A DNA stretch of 64,000 bases from Allomeiothermus silvanus DSM 9946 (GTDB lineage: Bacteria; Deinococcota; Deinococci; Deinococcales; Thermaceae). Within the stretch, counting starts at the first letter, position 1; each line of letters begins with the position of its first letter. A program made the translations under genes and the position numbers. A model generated the notes under the pieces. That model saw only the letters and a program-made list of their open reading frames with translations. It had not been told where the DNA came from and made no database searches. Of the stretch, positions 33,274 to 42,215 are shown in pieces. The stretch spans positions 2,438,001 to 2,502,000 of the forward strand of contig NC_014212.1 in the NCBI RefSeq assembly GCF_000092125.1, in the 5' to 3' direction.

Positions 33274-33723
33274 TCAGACGACCAGGAAGCTGATCCAAGC
33301 GAACATGGCCCCGATAATGGCCCCCACTGCGACCTCCAGGTAGGTATGTCCCAGCAGTTCCTTTAGGGGCTCGGGTTTGGGGCCTTGCTTGCGCAGTTCC
33401 TGAAGTTCTTCGACCAGATCGTTGAGGAGTTGGGCGTGCATACCGGCGGCCCGGCGGATGCCGGTAGCGTCATACATCACGATGAAAGCCAGCACCGCCG
33501 CGATAGCAAAGTAGGCACTCCCCCAGCCCTCGGTGATCCCCACCCCGGTAGCTAGGGCCGAGACGGTAGCGGCGTGCGAGGAGGGCATCCCCCCCGTTTC
33601 CACAAAGCGCTCCCACTGCCACTCACGCTCGACAGCATAGTAGATAAGAAGCTTCAAAACTTGGGCAATAAAACTCGCCAGGACCGCTGTCCACAAGACT
33701 TGATTGGAGAGGAGTTCAGCCAT
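33274..33723 (-). CDS. Divergent PAP2-family membrane protein (YuiD/DUF212-like)
   Basis: Integral membrane protein of 149 residues. It carries the family's phosphatase-like motifs: GGMPSSHAA (residues 44-52), and KLLIYYAV in the first helix. Final helices are LEVAVGAIIGAMFAWISFLV. Members relate to acid phosphatases (PAP2), and several act on undecaprenyl or lipid pyrophosphates, but this short subgroup is of unknown activity. The residues MYDATGIRRAAGMHAQLLN are a strong subfamily signature. It ends 78 nt from the IS5-like fragment. Confidence 0.85.
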   Translation of the reverse strand: MAELLSNQVLWTAVLASFIAQVLKLLIYYAVEREWQWERFVETGGMPSSHAATVSALATGVGITEGWGSAYFAIAAVLAFIVMYDATGIRRAAGMHAQLLNDLVEELQELRKQGPKPEPLKELLGHTYLEVAVGAIIGAMFAWISFLVV

Positions 33724-33801
33724 AAGCGGGCATTCTGCAATCGGCAGATACCCTTAGATTTTACCTGGCGAAGTAGGGTATCTTGATCCAGCCCCCTAAA
33801 C

Positions 33802-34239
33802 TTAGCCACGTCTCCCGTGTGATGTCCTGAGCCTTTTGCCCCAGCGCTCCTCGACCACCTCCTTGAGCTCTCCACCACCGAATTCCCCTTGGCCCCCATC
33901 CGGCTGAAGGCCACCACCGTCCGCGGCCTGTGATCCAGGAGGGATACGAACCAGGCCTCCCCTCACCCGGTAGCACACCCCCTCCTTCTGCCACTTGCGG
34001 AAGTAGTGGTAGACCGTAGACCAGTGGGGCAGGTCATGGGGCATGGCCCGCCACTGGATGCCGTTTTTCAGGACGTAGAGTATGGCGTTGACGATCTCCC
34101 TTCTAGGCACTTTTGCAGGGCGGCCTCCCGGCTTGGGGGCGGGGATGAGGGGTTCCAGGAGAACCCACTCCGCCTGGCGGTCGCTAAAGCGAGCCTGATC
34201 CGAGAGGTCGCTGGGGTAAAATCTACGTGTAGAAGCCAC
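33802..34239 (-). pseudogene. IS5-family transposase fragment
   Basis: The N-terminal part (RFSDRQAEWVLLEPLIPAPKPGG, AILYVLKNGIQWRAMPHDLP, WSTVYHYFRKWQKEGV) is the DUF4096 start of IS5-type transposases. After about 33980 the frame no longer resembles the DDE domain, and other frames carry pieces of it. Only one inverted-repeat end is visible (see 34255-34272). This is a truncated, inactive remnant. Confidence 0.75.
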
Positions 34240-34254
34240 CCTTCAAGCATAGTA

Positions 34255-34272
34255 GACTTTTACGACAGCCTC
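34255..34272. repeat. Probable surviving inverted-repeat end of the IS5-like remnant
   Basis: The - strand reads GAGGCTGTCGTAAAAGT, the style of IS5-family ends. It lies just outside the transposase start. I could not find its partner on the other side of the remnant. Confidence 0.4.
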
Positions 34273-34289
34273 TAACTCCTACCAGGTAC

Positions 34290-34308
34290 AAAAAAGTCCA
34301 TCCGGACC
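34290..34308 (-). terminator. Possible terminator after the folD operon
   Basis: On the - strand GTCC, loop GGAT, GGAC and then TTTTTT, about 65 nt after the folD stop. The stem is only 4-5 bp, so support is weak. Confidence 0.35.
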
Positions 34309-34372
34309 CTAGGAGAACTCGCCGTCGGCCCCAATACAACACGCTGCCCATCTGTGCTGAAGAGCAGGGCCT

Positions 34373-35224
34373 TCAATACTTTCCCCTACGGCGCATCGCT
34401 GCCTTGACGGTGTTGGCAAGCAGCATCGCTACGGTCATAGGACCGACCCCACCCGGCACCGGGGTGAGGGCCGAAGCCACCTCAGCCACACCGGGAGCGC
34501 AATCTCCTACCAAAATGTCCCGGCCTGCCTCGTTTTGGCCTACGCGGTTCACACTCACATCCACTACTACCGCCCCAGGGCGCACCATCTCGGGGGTGAT
34601 GAAGCTCGCCCGCCCCACCGCAGTTACCAAAATCTCGGCACGGCGGGTGATGGAGGGAAGCTCTTGGGTCTTGGAATGGGCCAGCGTCACGGTGGCGTTC
34701 TCGCGTAGCATCATCGCGGCTAGCGGCTTTCCTACCAGGTTTGAGCGGTTGACGATCACCACCTCCTTCCCAGCGGGCGAAACCCCGTAGTGCTTGAGTA
34801 GCCGCATAATCCCCGCTGGGGTACAGGACTCGAGCGCCTCCAGGCCCATCCATAGCCGCCCGGCATTGGTGGGGGTAAGGCCGTCTACGTCCTTATCGGG
34901 GTCGATCGTCTCGAGTACCCGGTTGAAGTCCACGTGACGAGGGGTCGGGGACTGCACCAGGATTCCGTCCACTTCGGGATCGGCGTTGAGTCGGCGGATG
35001 TGCTCGAGCAGTTCTTCTTGGCGCATGCTCTCGGGGAATACGTCCACCTGGCTGCTGAGGCCTAGCTTCTTGGCTTGCCGGTCCTTAAGCCGTACGTAGG
35101 AAACCGAAGCCGGATCTTCACCTAAGCGCACTACCCGCAGATGCGGCACAAAAGGCAGTTTTTCCAATTGGGCGCGTAGCTCGGCATATACCGCCTCGGC
35201 TACAGGAGGGCCTGCGAGTTCCAT
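34373..35224 (-). CDS. folD: Bifunctional methylenetetrahydrofolate dehydrogenase/cyclohydrolase FolD
   Basis: Cytoplasmic folate enzyme of 283 residues: it oxidises 5,10-methylene-THF to methenyl-THF with NADP and hydrolyses this to 10-formyl-THF for purine and fMet synthesis. The motif SYVRLKDRQAKKLG (active-site Tyr and Lys, about 44-57), DGILVQSPTP (substrate loop), NRSNLVGKPLAAM (nucleotide loop) and PGGVGPMTVAML near the C-terminus are diagnostic. Length fits the family. It is the third gene of an asp23-nusB-folD operon, a common bacterial arrangement. Confidence 0.96.
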   Translation of the reverse strand: MELAGPPVAEAVYAELRAQLEKLPFVPHLRVVRLGEDPASVSYVRLKDRQAKKLGLSSQVDVFPESMRQEELLEHIRRLNADPEVDGILVQSPTPRHVDFNRVLETIDPDKDVDGLTPTNAGRLWMGLEALESCTPAGIMRLLKHYGVSPAGKEVVIVNRSNLVGKPLAAMMLRENATVTLAHSKTQELPSITRRAEILVTAVGRASFITPEMVRPGAVVVDVSVNRVGQNEAGRDILVGDCAPGVAEVASALTPVPGGVGPMTVAMLLANTVKAAMRRRGKY

Positions 35225-35240
35225 AGTTCACCTCTGGGAA

Positions 35241-35289
35241 ACGCCTATCGCCAAGTTCCTTTTTCGATCCGCGATACGCGATTAGCGAG
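35241..35289. repeat. Heptad-phased intergenic repeat, locus 4
   Basis: On the - strand the folD/nusB gap reads as seven 7-nt units in phase (GCTAATC, GCGTATC, GCGGATC, and after two diverged units GCGATAG, GCGTTTC). Confidence 0.5.
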
Positions 35290-35297
35290 ATGTGGCT

Positions 35298-35768
35298 TCA
35301 CTTCTCCTTCTCCACCGCCTGGATCTCCGCGTTCTCGATCCGCTTGAGCAGACGCCCCAGCACGCCGTTCACGAAGCGCCCCGAATCTTCGCCGCCATAG
35401 CGCTTGGCGATCTTGACGGCCACCTCGATAAGAGGAGCGTAGGGAGTGGGCTCATAGAGCATCTCGTAGGCGGCCAGGCGAAGCACCGCCAGGTCGGTCT
35501 TGGCCATCTGCCCGAAGCTCCAGCCCTGAATGGTATTGCCCAATACCTCGTCGATCTCGGACTCGTGGCGTTGATAGCCCTCGAGCAACCTTCGGGCGAA
35601 CTCGAGCCCCCCCTGGTCAAGGGGATCATCATAGCTGTCCCTTTCGGAGCTGGCCTCCTCGGGATCGTGGTTCTGGCTGACGTGCTCCCAAGCCTCCTCC
35701 AAGCTTACCCCACCCACAGCGTGCTCAAAGAGCACCTTGAACGCAAGTTCGCGGGCCTTACGGCGCAT
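35298..35768 (-). CDS. nusB: Transcription antitermination factor NusB
   Basis: RNA-binding helical protein of about 156 residues. With NusE (S10) it binds boxA of rRNA operons to prevent early termination. The sequence starts MRRKARELAFKVLFEHAVGG, the NusB opening. It ends PLIEVAVKIAKRYGGEDSGRFVNGVLGRL, where GRFVNGVL is the highly conserved tail. ATG 35768 is used because upstream in-frame codons (to 35807) are not homologous. It sits between asp23 and folD. A heptad repeat occupies the gap on each side. Confidence 0.93.
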   Translation of the reverse strand: MRRKARELAFKVLFEHAVGGVSLEEAWEHVSQNHDPEEASSERDSYDDPLDQGGLEFARRLLEGYQRHESEIDEVLGNTIQGWSFGQMAKTDLAVLRLAAYEMLYEPTPYAPLIEVAVKIAKRYGGEDSGRFVNGVLGRLLKRIENAEIQAVEKEK

Positions 35769-35820
35769 GCTGGCCACCCCTCGATACGCTCGGCGAAACA
35801 ACGCCACCCGCCCTGCCCAA

Positions 35821-35845
35821 CGCTAAACGCCGAACGCCAAACGCC
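35821..35845. repeat. Heptad-phased intergenic repeat, locus 5
   Basis: On the - strand three heptads in a row, GCGTTTG, GCGTTCG and GCGTTTA, between nusB and asp23. Confidence 0.65.
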
Positions 35846-35884
35846 TTTCTCGAGCATCTAGCCATTTCCACCGGGCGTATTGCG

Positions 35885-36220
35885 TTATGCAGCATTGGGC
35901 TCCTTGTATTCCACCGCTACCACGGTTATGTTCACCGCCCGGACCTTGAGCCCGGTGCTCGCCGTGAGGGTCTCGGTAACGCAGCGCTGCGCTTCTTTAG
36001 CCAGGTCGGGGATGGGTTTGCCGTAGTCCACGCAGACCATTAGATCCACTGCCAGGTTTTCTCCCTCGCGCTCCACCCGTACTGGCTTGGCCCGTCGCCC
36101 AGGGATCAGGTCGCCCACCCCACGGGCCCCAGGCTGCACCAGCCGAATGCCCTCTTGGCCCTCCAGCGCCAGTGTGACCAAGCCGACCAATGCGTTTTCG
36201 CTCAAGTCGTAGTCCACCAT
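35885..36220 (-). CDS. Asp23/Gls24-family protein
   Basis: Protein of 111 residues of the alkaline-shock-protein family (Asp23/YqhY/AmaP partners). Recognised by the strand/helix pattern LSENALVGLVTLALEGQEGIR, then VDLMVCVDYGKPIPDLAKEAQRCVTETLTASTGLKVRAVNITV, read in parts. In Firmicutes YqhY sits next to acc, nusB and folD genes and is tied to membrane or fatty acid balance. Here nusB and folD are also its neighbours, but acc genes are absent. Cytoplasmic. First gene of the operon. Confidence 0.88.
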   Translation of the reverse strand: MVDYDLSENALVGLVTLALEGQEGIRLVQPGARGVGDLIPGRRAKPVRVEREGENLAVDLMVCVDYGKPIPDLAKEAQRCVTETLTASTGLKVRAVNITVVAVEYKEPNAA

Positions 36221-36333
36221 GAGCCCAGTCTACAGCGTGAGGAGCCGTCGACGTTGGCAGAAGGTGACGGGGCGGACGGGAATAACGGGGAGACTACTTA
36301 CTTCCTAAGTTCCGGTCTTCCCCTGCCCCCCAG

Positions 36334-37404
36334 TCAGTAAGGGAGCGGCCAGGTACGGAAGTAGTCCCGAATGCGGCCCCACAGGCCGACCAGACCGCGG
36401 GGCTCGAGGATCAGGAAAACCAAGATCAGCACCCCGAAAGCCACGCTGCGCCAGGCAGAGAGCTGGGCCACGTATTGTGGCCCGAAAGACCCGGCAATCA
36501 CACTCAAGATCTCCGGGATAAGCACTACGAAGAAAGACCCCAGCACCGCCCCCAAGACGGTCCCCGCACCGCCCACGATCACGATGGCTAAGTACTGGAT
36601 GCTGAAAGCCAGCGTGAAGTTCTCCGGAGCTACGGTCCCGATCAAGTGCATGAGAATTCCGCCCGCTACCCCCGCATAAAACGCCGAGAGCGCGAAAGCG
36701 GTGAGCTTGGCCCGCACCAGATCCACCCCGGAGAGCTGGGCCGAGAGATCGTTGTCGCGCACTGCGAACCACGCCCGGCCCGCGCGGGTCGAGAGCAAGC
36801 GCTTAGCGTAGAAGAAAAGCGGGAGGGCGAAGAGCAGGCTCAGGTAAAAAACCACCCGGTCATCGGTGAGGGGTAGTCCCAGGAAGCTGTTGTCGGCGGG
36901 CAAGGTGCGTCCGGCCACTCCGCCGGTAAAGCCCTTCCATTGGCGGAAGATGTAGTCGGCCAGGAACTGGAAGGCCAGCGTCCCGATGGCGAGGTAGGCC
37001 CCTTTGATCCGCAGCGAGGGAACCCCCAACACCACCCCGATCGCAGCCGCCATCACCCCGCCCATCAGGATGCCGAAAGGGGCCAGGTTCCCGCTGAGAT
37101 GGCTCGATACGTAAGCCCCCACCCCCACGAAGGCCGCCTGCCCCAGCGAGATCTGCCCTGCGCCGCCCACCAGCAGGTGCAACCCCAGCCCGGCCAGCGC
37201 CGCGATGAGGATTTGCGTCAGGACGAAAAGCGGATACTGCGGCAAGAATAGCGGCAGCAGCACCACGCCCACGAGCAGGGCCGCCAGCCAGAAGCGGCCC
37301 TGCGGGGTGCTGGCATAAGCCTCGTCCTGGCGGTAAGTCTCGCGCACCGTGCGCGAAAAGCGGCGACTGAAGGCATCGGTGAGGGATTGGCTCAAGCGGA
37401 ACAC
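36334..37404 (-). CDS. livM: ABC transporter permease LivM
   Basis: Membrane permease of 356 residues of the branched-chain amino acid (HAAT) family. I start at GTG 37404, which has GGAGG directly before it; the frame is open much further upstream, but that part lies in the antisense of another gene. Diagnostic motifs: LHLLVGGAGQISLGQAAFVGVGAY (hydrophobic LivM opening), LRIKGAYLAIGTLAFQ, TAFALSAFYAGVAGGI and AIVIVGGAGTVLGAVLGS. It is the last gene of a cluster with livK, H, F, G and an acyl-CoA ligase, so an organic acid is as likely a substrate as leucine. Confidence 0.9.
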   Translation of the reverse strand: MFRLSQSLTDAFSRRFSRTVRETYRQDEAYASTPQGRFWLAALLVGVVLLPLFLPQYPLFVLTQILIAALAGLGLHLLVGGAGQISLGQAAFVGVGAYVSSHLSGNLAPFGILMGGVMAAAIGVVLGVPSLRIKGAYLAIGTLAFQFLADYIFRQWKGFTGGVAGRTLPADNSFLGLPLTDDRVVFYLSLLFALPLFFYAKRLLSTRAGRAWFAVRDNDLSAQLSGVDLVRAKLTAFALSAFYAGVAGGILMHLIGTVAPENFTLAFSIQYLAIVIVGGAGTVLGAVLGSFFVVLIPEILSVIAGSFGPQYVAQLSAWRSVAFGVLILVFLILEPRGLVGLWGRIRDYFRTWPLPY

Positions 37405-37510
37405 TCGGCAACCTCCGTAACCTGACTCCCTCTCATCCGGAGGGAATGAGCGCAGCAAAGAAAGCCCATCCACCAGGGGGAGGGATGATCTCTTTTGGGA
37501 TTCGGCATAG

Positions 37511-39421
37511 TTAGGCTCCCACCTTCGGGCTCGAGGGAAGCGGGACCCCCACGTCAGCAATCTGGACCAAGGCCTCGAGCGTACCCTGCCCCTCCAGGTA
37601 GCGGATCGGCAGCGAGAGGTGCACCGATCTCGAGCCGTCGTAGAGGGCCGCCAGCAAAGCCCCGTAGCGGCTTTCGACGGTGCCCCGCTTGACCTTGCGG
37701 GTGCGGGTGATCTCCTCGTCGTCGGCGTGGAGTTCCTTGGGCAAGATGGCGAAGCGGCGCACCTTGAGTTCGTCGGGCAGGCTCTCGCAGGCCATACCAA
37801 TCTCCTTGGCGATGAGTTCGTAAACCGCCGGGTTCGAGGTGAGGCTCTGGTAGGTGGAGAAGACGATGCCCCGTTTACGCGCCCAGTTCTGGGTGTTCTC
37901 CGGGTCGAGTTCGATCAGCGCAGTGACGAAGGGTCTGCCGTGCCCGATGATCACGGCCTCGCGGATGTAGGGCGAGTATTTGAGGCGGTTCTCCAAGAAC
38001 TGCGGGGCGAAGCGCGTGCCGTCCGACAGGGCGCCTACCTCTTTCAGGCGACCGAGCAACACCAGGTGGCCGTTCTCGTTGAAGAACCCGGCATCCCCGG
38101 TGCGGAACCAGCCGTCTTCGGTGAAGCTCTCTCGGGTGGCGGCCTCGTTCTTGAAGTAGCCGAGGAAGACCTGCTTCCCTTTGACCTGGATCTCCCCTTC
38201 GGGGCTGATACGCACTTGGGTGTTGCGCAGGGGCTTGCCCACCGTCTCGGGGGGGGCGTCACCGGGCAGGTGGCCGCAACTGGTGGCGGCGGTCTCGGAC
38301 TGGCCGTAGACCTGGCGGATGTCCACCCCCAGCGCCCGGAAGAAGGTAAAGACCTCGGGGCCTAAGGGAGCACCCCCGGTCACCGCGACCTGGCATGCCG
38401 CCAGGCCGATCCGGGCTCGCAGGGGCCGAGCCACCAGGGGGTAAGCGAGGGCTCGAGCCAGGTTCAGCCCCACCCCCACCGGCTCGCGGCGGAACTCCCG
38501 CTGAGCCGCCTCGAGCAGTACCCCCATGCCCCAGCGGTACACTGCCTTCTTGACCCGGTCGGCATCCTCCATACGGCTGCGGATGAGCGCCGCGGCGTCC
38601 TCCCAGATCCTGGCCGGGGCTAGGTAGAAGTCGGGCTGCACCTCCTTGATGTCCTCCCGTACGGTGAGGGCCTCCTCGGGAAAGTGCAACACAATCCCGT
38701 CCGCTACCCCGCGCACCACGGTGAGCATCTGCTCACCGATCCAGGGCAAGGGGAGGTAGGAGAATACCCATTCCTTGCCGGTGAGCCGGAGCACGTCATC
38801 CACTGCCTCGAGCCCGGCCAGGAGCTGCGCGTGGGTGAGCATGGCCAGCTTGCTGCGCGCCGTGGTACCGGAGGTGGGGGCCAGGAGGGCGATGGTATCG
38901 GGTTTAATCCGAGCCGAAGCAGCCTCTACGGCCTGCCGGGCCAGGGGGTCTGCCCCGCCCTCGAGCGCTTGGGAATAAGGGAAGATTTTCTCTCCCCAGT
39001 ACTTGCTCATCCCCGCCTCTTCCCATACCAACACAAACCTAAGCCGCTCCAGATGGGGTAGCACCTTGTCTAGCTGCTCTTCATCCGAAATCACCACCCC
39101 TTGGGCCTGGGAAAACTCGAGAAAGTAGCCCACCTCCTCGGGCATAGCATCGGCGTAGATGCCCATCGGCATAGCCCCCAGGGTTTGCGCCGCGAGTTCG
39201 GAGGTCCCCCATTCCGGCGCGTTCTGACCCAAGATGGCTAGCACCCCACCTGGCTCGAGCCCCAGCCGGTGGAGCCCCCCGGCCAACCGTTGCACGTCTT
39301 CCCACAATCCCGACCAGGAAGTGGTCTCCCACACTCCGTAGCGCTTGACCCGCAGCGCCGGGGCCTTTGGCTTGGTGTGGGCCTGGTGGCGGAGGGCGGC
39401 GACGAGAGTGTCTTTGCTCAT
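37511..39421 (-). CDS. AMP-forming long-chain acyl-CoA synthetase
   Basis: Adenylate-forming ligase of 636 residues. It would activate a carboxylic acid to its acyl-CoA with ATP. Motifs: TSGTTARSKLAMLTH (P-loop-like phosphate site), the VYGQSETAA turn, WFRTGDAGFFNENGHLVLLGRLKEV (hinge, catalytic Asp and Arg) and DDEEITRTRKVKRG near the end with the conserved lysine. ATG 39421 follows GAGG; the ATG at 39436 has none. The gene lies inside the liv cluster. This suggests that the imported ligand is a fatty or aromatic acid that is trapped as CoA ester. Exact chain length is not readable. Confidence 0.88.
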   Translation of the reverse strand: MSKDTLVAALRHQAHTKPKAPALRVKRYGVWETTSWSGLWEDVQRLAGGLHRLGLEPGGVLAILGQNAPEWGTSELAAQTLGAMPMGIYADAMPEEVGYFLEFSQAQGVVISDEEQLDKVLPHLERLRFVLVWEEAGMSKYWGEKIFPYSQALEGGADPLARQAVEAASARIKPDTIALLAPTSGTTARSKLAMLTHAQLLAGLEAVDDVLRLTGKEWVFSYLPLPWIGEQMLTVVRGVADGIVLHFPEEALTVREDIKEVQPDFYLAPARIWEDAAALIRSRMEDADRVKKAVYRWGMGVLLEAAQREFRREPVGVGLNLARALAYPLVARPLRARIGLAACQVAVTGGAPLGPEVFTFFRALGVDIRQVYGQSETAATSCGHLPGDAPPETVGKPLRNTQVRISPEGEIQVKGKQVFLGYFKNEAATRESFTEDGWFRTGDAGFFNENGHLVLLGRLKEVGALSDGTRFAPQFLENRLKYSPYIREAVIIGHGRPFVTALIELDPENTQNWARKRGIVFSTYQSLTSNPAVYELIAKEIGMACESLPDELKVRRFAILPKELHADDEEITRTRKVKRGTVESRYGALLAALYDGSRSVHLSLPIRYLEGQGTLEALVQIADVGVPLPSSPKVGA

Positions 39422-39461
39422 CTTTCCTCTTTCCAATCCCTTTCTCCTCTGAAGAGAGGGG

Positions 39462-39490
39462 CTAATCCTTGGGCGTTTGGCGTTCGGTGT
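39462..39490. repeat. Heptad-phased intergenic repeat, locus 6
   Basis: GCGTTTG then GCGTTCG and GTGTCTA starting at 39472, after TAATCCTTGG. It closely matches the block at 61705-61732, in the same orientation, between livG and the acyl-CoA ligase. Confidence 0.65.
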
Positions 39491-39647
39491 CTAGTCATAA
39501 AAAAACCCATTTGCTCTGTTCTTCTTGTTGGGGCCCCCACCCGCGGCGTATGTTTGCGGCGATAGCCGGGTAGTGCTGCCAGTCGAAGCGGTCCCGATGG
39601 ATGGGCTTTGGCTTGCCCTTAGCGGAACGCTTGGGGTGGGGTTCATA

Positions 39648-40400
39648 TCACGCGCTCCTCCCCAAATAGGCCTCGGCTACGCGCGGATCTTCCCGAACGC
39701 CGGAGGGCGCGCCCTGGTAGAGCACCTCCCCGTACGACATCACCAGTACGCAGGTGGAAAGCTCGAGCACCGCCTTCAAGTCGTGCTCGACCAGCAGCAG
39801 CGTTACCCCCCACTCGCGCCGGGCATCGAGCAAAAAGCGGGCCAGGTCTTGTTTCTCCTCGAGAGAGAGCCCGGCCATCGGCTCGTCGAGGAGCAGGAGC
39901 TTAGGCCGGCCAGCCAAAGCCCGGGCTACTTCCACCCGCTTTTGCAACCCGTAGGGCAAGGCCCCCGCAGGCGCGTGGCGGTAGGGCGAGAGGTGCAAGT
40001 AGTCGAGGACTTCTTCAGCCCAGCGGCGGATCCTCCACTCGGTGGGGGCGTGCGGCAGCAGGTCAGTGTAGGCTCCTACTGCCAGTTCGGCGCCTAGCTT
40101 GACGTTATCGAGAACGGTCATGCCGCGAAACAGCTCGAGGTTCTGAAAGGTTCGGCCCAGGCCTTTGCGCACCCGATCCTGCGGGCTCTGACCGACCAGT
40201 TCCTCCCCCAAAAACACCACCTTGCCCCGAGACGGCTTGTATAGCCCAGAAAGCACGTTGAGCAAGCTAGTCTTCCCCGCTCCGTTGGGGCCGATCACCG
40301 CGAAGAGGTCACCCTCCGAGACCGTGAAGCTCACCCCAGCCAGCGCCTTCACCCCACGGAAGGAGAGGTGGAGGTCTTCGGCCTCCAACAGTCGGCTCAT
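39648..40400 (-). CDS. livG: ABC transporter ATP-binding protein LivG
   Basis: Cytoplasmic ATPase of 250 residues, HAAT-type. Walker A is GPNGAGKTS (37-45); the signature is the variant LPYGLQKRVEVARAL, usual for LivG; Walker B is LLLLDEPMAGL, followed by VEHDLKAV. It pairs with LivF as a heterodimer under the LivH/LivM permeases. It ends 226 nt before the acyl-CoA ligase and starts 73 nt after livF, with a heptad-repeat tract in that gap. Confidence 0.94.
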   Translation of the reverse strand: MSRLLEAEDLHLSFRGVKALAGVSFTVSEGDLFAVIGPNGAGKTSLLNVLSGLYKPSRGKVVFLGEELVGQSPQDRVRKGLGRTFQNLELFRGMTVLDNVKLGAELAVGAYTDLLPHAPTEWRIRRWAEEVLDYLHLSPYRHAPAGALPYGLQKRVEVARALAGRPKLLLLDEPMAGLSLEEKQDLARFLLDARREWGVTLLLVEHDLKAVLELSTCVLVMSYGEVLYQGAPSGVREDPRVAEAYLGRSA

Positions 40401-40418
40401 GCCAGCCCCCTACCCATA

Positions 40419-40474
40419 GCGGATAGCCAATGGCTGGCCGCCTTGGCTGTCTTGCGTTTGGCGTTTGGCGACGC
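40419..40474. repeat. Heptad-phased intergenic repeat, locus 7 (longest)
   Basis: Eight consecutive 7-nt units fill the livG/livF gap. Units include GCGGATA, GCCAATG, GCCTTGG and two exact GCGTTTG copies (40454-40467). Almost all units begin with GC in the same phase. Confidence 0.65.
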
Positions 40475-41259
40475 TACACCCATCGCTTCCTCCTGCGGTA
40501 ACGCTTGGCCTCGGCGAAGCCGCCGGCGGCCCCTGCACCCAGATAGAATTCCATCACGTCGGCGTCGGCCTGGGCTTCCTGGGCAGTGCCCTCGAAAACC
40601 ACCCGGCCCTGCTCCATCACGTAGACCCGCTCGACGATTTGAAACGCAGCGCGGGCATTCTGTTCGACCAGCACCAAGGTGAGCCCCTTATCGCGGCGGA
40701 GTTCGTCCAAAACCCGCATCACCTCCTCGACGAGTTTGGGCGAGAGGCCTAAGCTGGGTTCGTCCACCACCAGGATCTTGGGCTCGGTGAGCAGGGCCAT
40801 CCCCAGAAGGAGCATCTGCTGCTCACCGCCCGAGAGGTATCCGGCCTGCTCGTTGCGGCGCTCGTACAAGCGGGGGAAACGCCGGAAGATCTCGTCGCTG
40901 ATCTCCTTTCGCCGGGCAGCACCCAGCCTATGCGCGGCAGCACGGAGGTTCTCCAGCACCGTCAGGTAGCGAAACACCGGGCGGCCCTCGAGGATCGCGG
41001 TGAGCCCCAAAGAGGCCACCTTCAAGGCCGGGGCGTGGCTGGTGTCCTGAGCAGCGATCACGATCTTCCCATCCAGCACCCGCCCGTCGTACTGCGGGAG
41101 CAACCCGGCCATCGCGCGAACCAGGGTACTTTTCCCGGCCCCGTTGGGACCGAGCAGGGCAATAGCCTCACCCGGTCCCGCCCGCAACGACACCCCTTGC
41201 AAGGCCAAGATTACCCCACGGTAAACGACCTTGAGGTTTTCAACATGGATTTCAGCCAT
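40474..41259 (-). CDS. livF: ABC transporter ATP-binding protein LivF
   Basis: Second ATPase of the HAAT transporter, 261 residues. Walker A GPNGAGKST (37-45), signature LSGGEQQMLLLGMAL, Walker B ILVVDEPSLGLSP, and LVEQN as the switch region. The FRYLTVLENLRAAA loop is typical LivF. The C-terminus (AGAAGGFAEAKRYRRRKRW) is slightly longer and very basic. Starts 9 nt after the livH stop, so it is co-translated. Confidence 0.94.
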   Translation of the reverse strand: MAEIHVENLKVVYRGVILALQGVSLRAGPGEAIALLGPNGAGKSTLVRAMAGLLPQYDGRVLDGKIVIAAQDTSHAPALKVASLGLTAILEGRPVFRYLTVLENLRAAAHRLGAARRKEISDEIFRRFPRLYERRNEQAGYLSGGEQQMLLLGMALLTEPKILVVDEPSLGLSPKLVEEVMRVLDELRRDKGLTLVLVEQNARAAFQIVERVYVMEQGRVVFEGTAQEAQADADVMEFYLGAGAAGGFAEAKRYRRRKRWV

Positions 41260-41268
41260 GCAACGCCC

Positions 41269-42183
41269 TCACACTCGCTCGATGCGGTGCTGGCCGAAGA
41301 GGCCGTAAGGCCGCAGCATCAGCACCAACAGCACGATCACAAAGGGAATAGCCTGGCTGATGCCGGGCAGCAAAGCCTCGAGGTACAACTGGGAAAAAGC
41401 CTCCACCAGCCCGATCAAAAGCCCCGCTACCACCGCCCCCGCCACCGAGTCGAAACCACCCAAAATCGCCACCGGGAAGACTACCAATCCCAAGAGAATC
41501 AGGTGATGGCCCGGCCCACCCCCCCCGGCTGCCCCGGCTAAGAAGGCCCCGCCGATAGTCGCCATCATGGCTGAGATACCCCAGGCGATGGCCACAACCC
41601 CGGGGGCGTTGATCCCTAAGGCTAACGCGGCGGTCTCGCTCTCCGATACCGCCCGCAAGAGGATGCCATACCGGGTGTACTTGAGCATGGCGATAAGGAA
41701 AATGGCTATGGGCAATGCCAAGATCAAGCTCCACACCGCCTTGGACGAAAGAAACACCCCGCCCACGTTAAAGGCCAGGTTAGGCAATTCCTTAGGCAGT
41801 TGCGCAATATCCGCTGCCCCCATCGCTTTCTGATCCGGTCCCCAGACGATGAGGGCGGCTCCGTCCAGGGTTGCCGCCAGGCCGATGGTCGCCATAATCA
41901 CCGCGACTACGTTGCGTCCAAGCAAAGGCCGGACGAAGCCCCGTTCTACAAGAACGCCAAAGACAAACGCTGCTGGCAATGCCAACAACATCGCTAGCAA
42001 CACCGGCAGGAAGAGCGAAAGCGTGTAGGTCAGGTAAGCACCGATCAGCAAGAACTCGCTAATGGCGAAGTTGGTCACCCCCGTAGCTCGATACACCAGC
42101 ACGAATCCTGCGGCGATCACTGCGTACAGTGCCCCGTTCGCCAAGCCATTGACCAGGGTTTGCAGGGTGAGAGCAAGGTCCAT
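41269..42183 (-). CDS. livH: ABC transporter permease LivH
   Basis: Membrane permease of 304 residues, HAAT-type. Features: LVNGLANGALYAVIAAGFVLVYRATGVTNFAISEFLLIGAY as N-terminal helices with the conserved LivH G-x-x-Y pattern, GINAPGVVAIAWGISAMMATIGGAFLAGAAGG and GLVVFPVAILGGFDSVAGAVVAGLLIGL. The loop EARL-type coupling segment is present but glycine-rich. It follows livK by 32 nt and is followed by livF. LivM, its partner, is displaced to the end of the cluster behind the acyl-CoA ligase. Confidence 0.92.
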   Translation of the reverse strand: MDLALTLQTLVNGLANGALYAVIAAGFVLVYRATGVTNFAISEFLLIGAYLTYTLSLFLPVLLAMLLALPAAFVFGVLVERGFVRPLLGRNVVAVIMATIGLAATLDGAALIVWGPDQKAMGAADIAQLPKELPNLAFNVGGVFLSSKAVWSLILALPIAIFLIAMLKYTRYGILLRAVSESETAALALGINAPGVVAIAWGISAMMATIGGAFLAGAAGGGGPGHHLILLGLVVFPVAILGGFDSVAGAVVAGLLIGLVEAFSQLYLEALLPGISQAIPFVIVLLVLMLRPYGLFGQHRIERV

Positions 42184-42215
42184 GAGAAACTAGAACCACC
42201 AATAGTCCGCCCGGC

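Noticed and set aside
37405-37800. Longer LivM start at 37800
   Set aside because: The extra part overlaps the acyl-CoA ligase gene and has no homology; GTG 37404 with GGAGG is clearly better.
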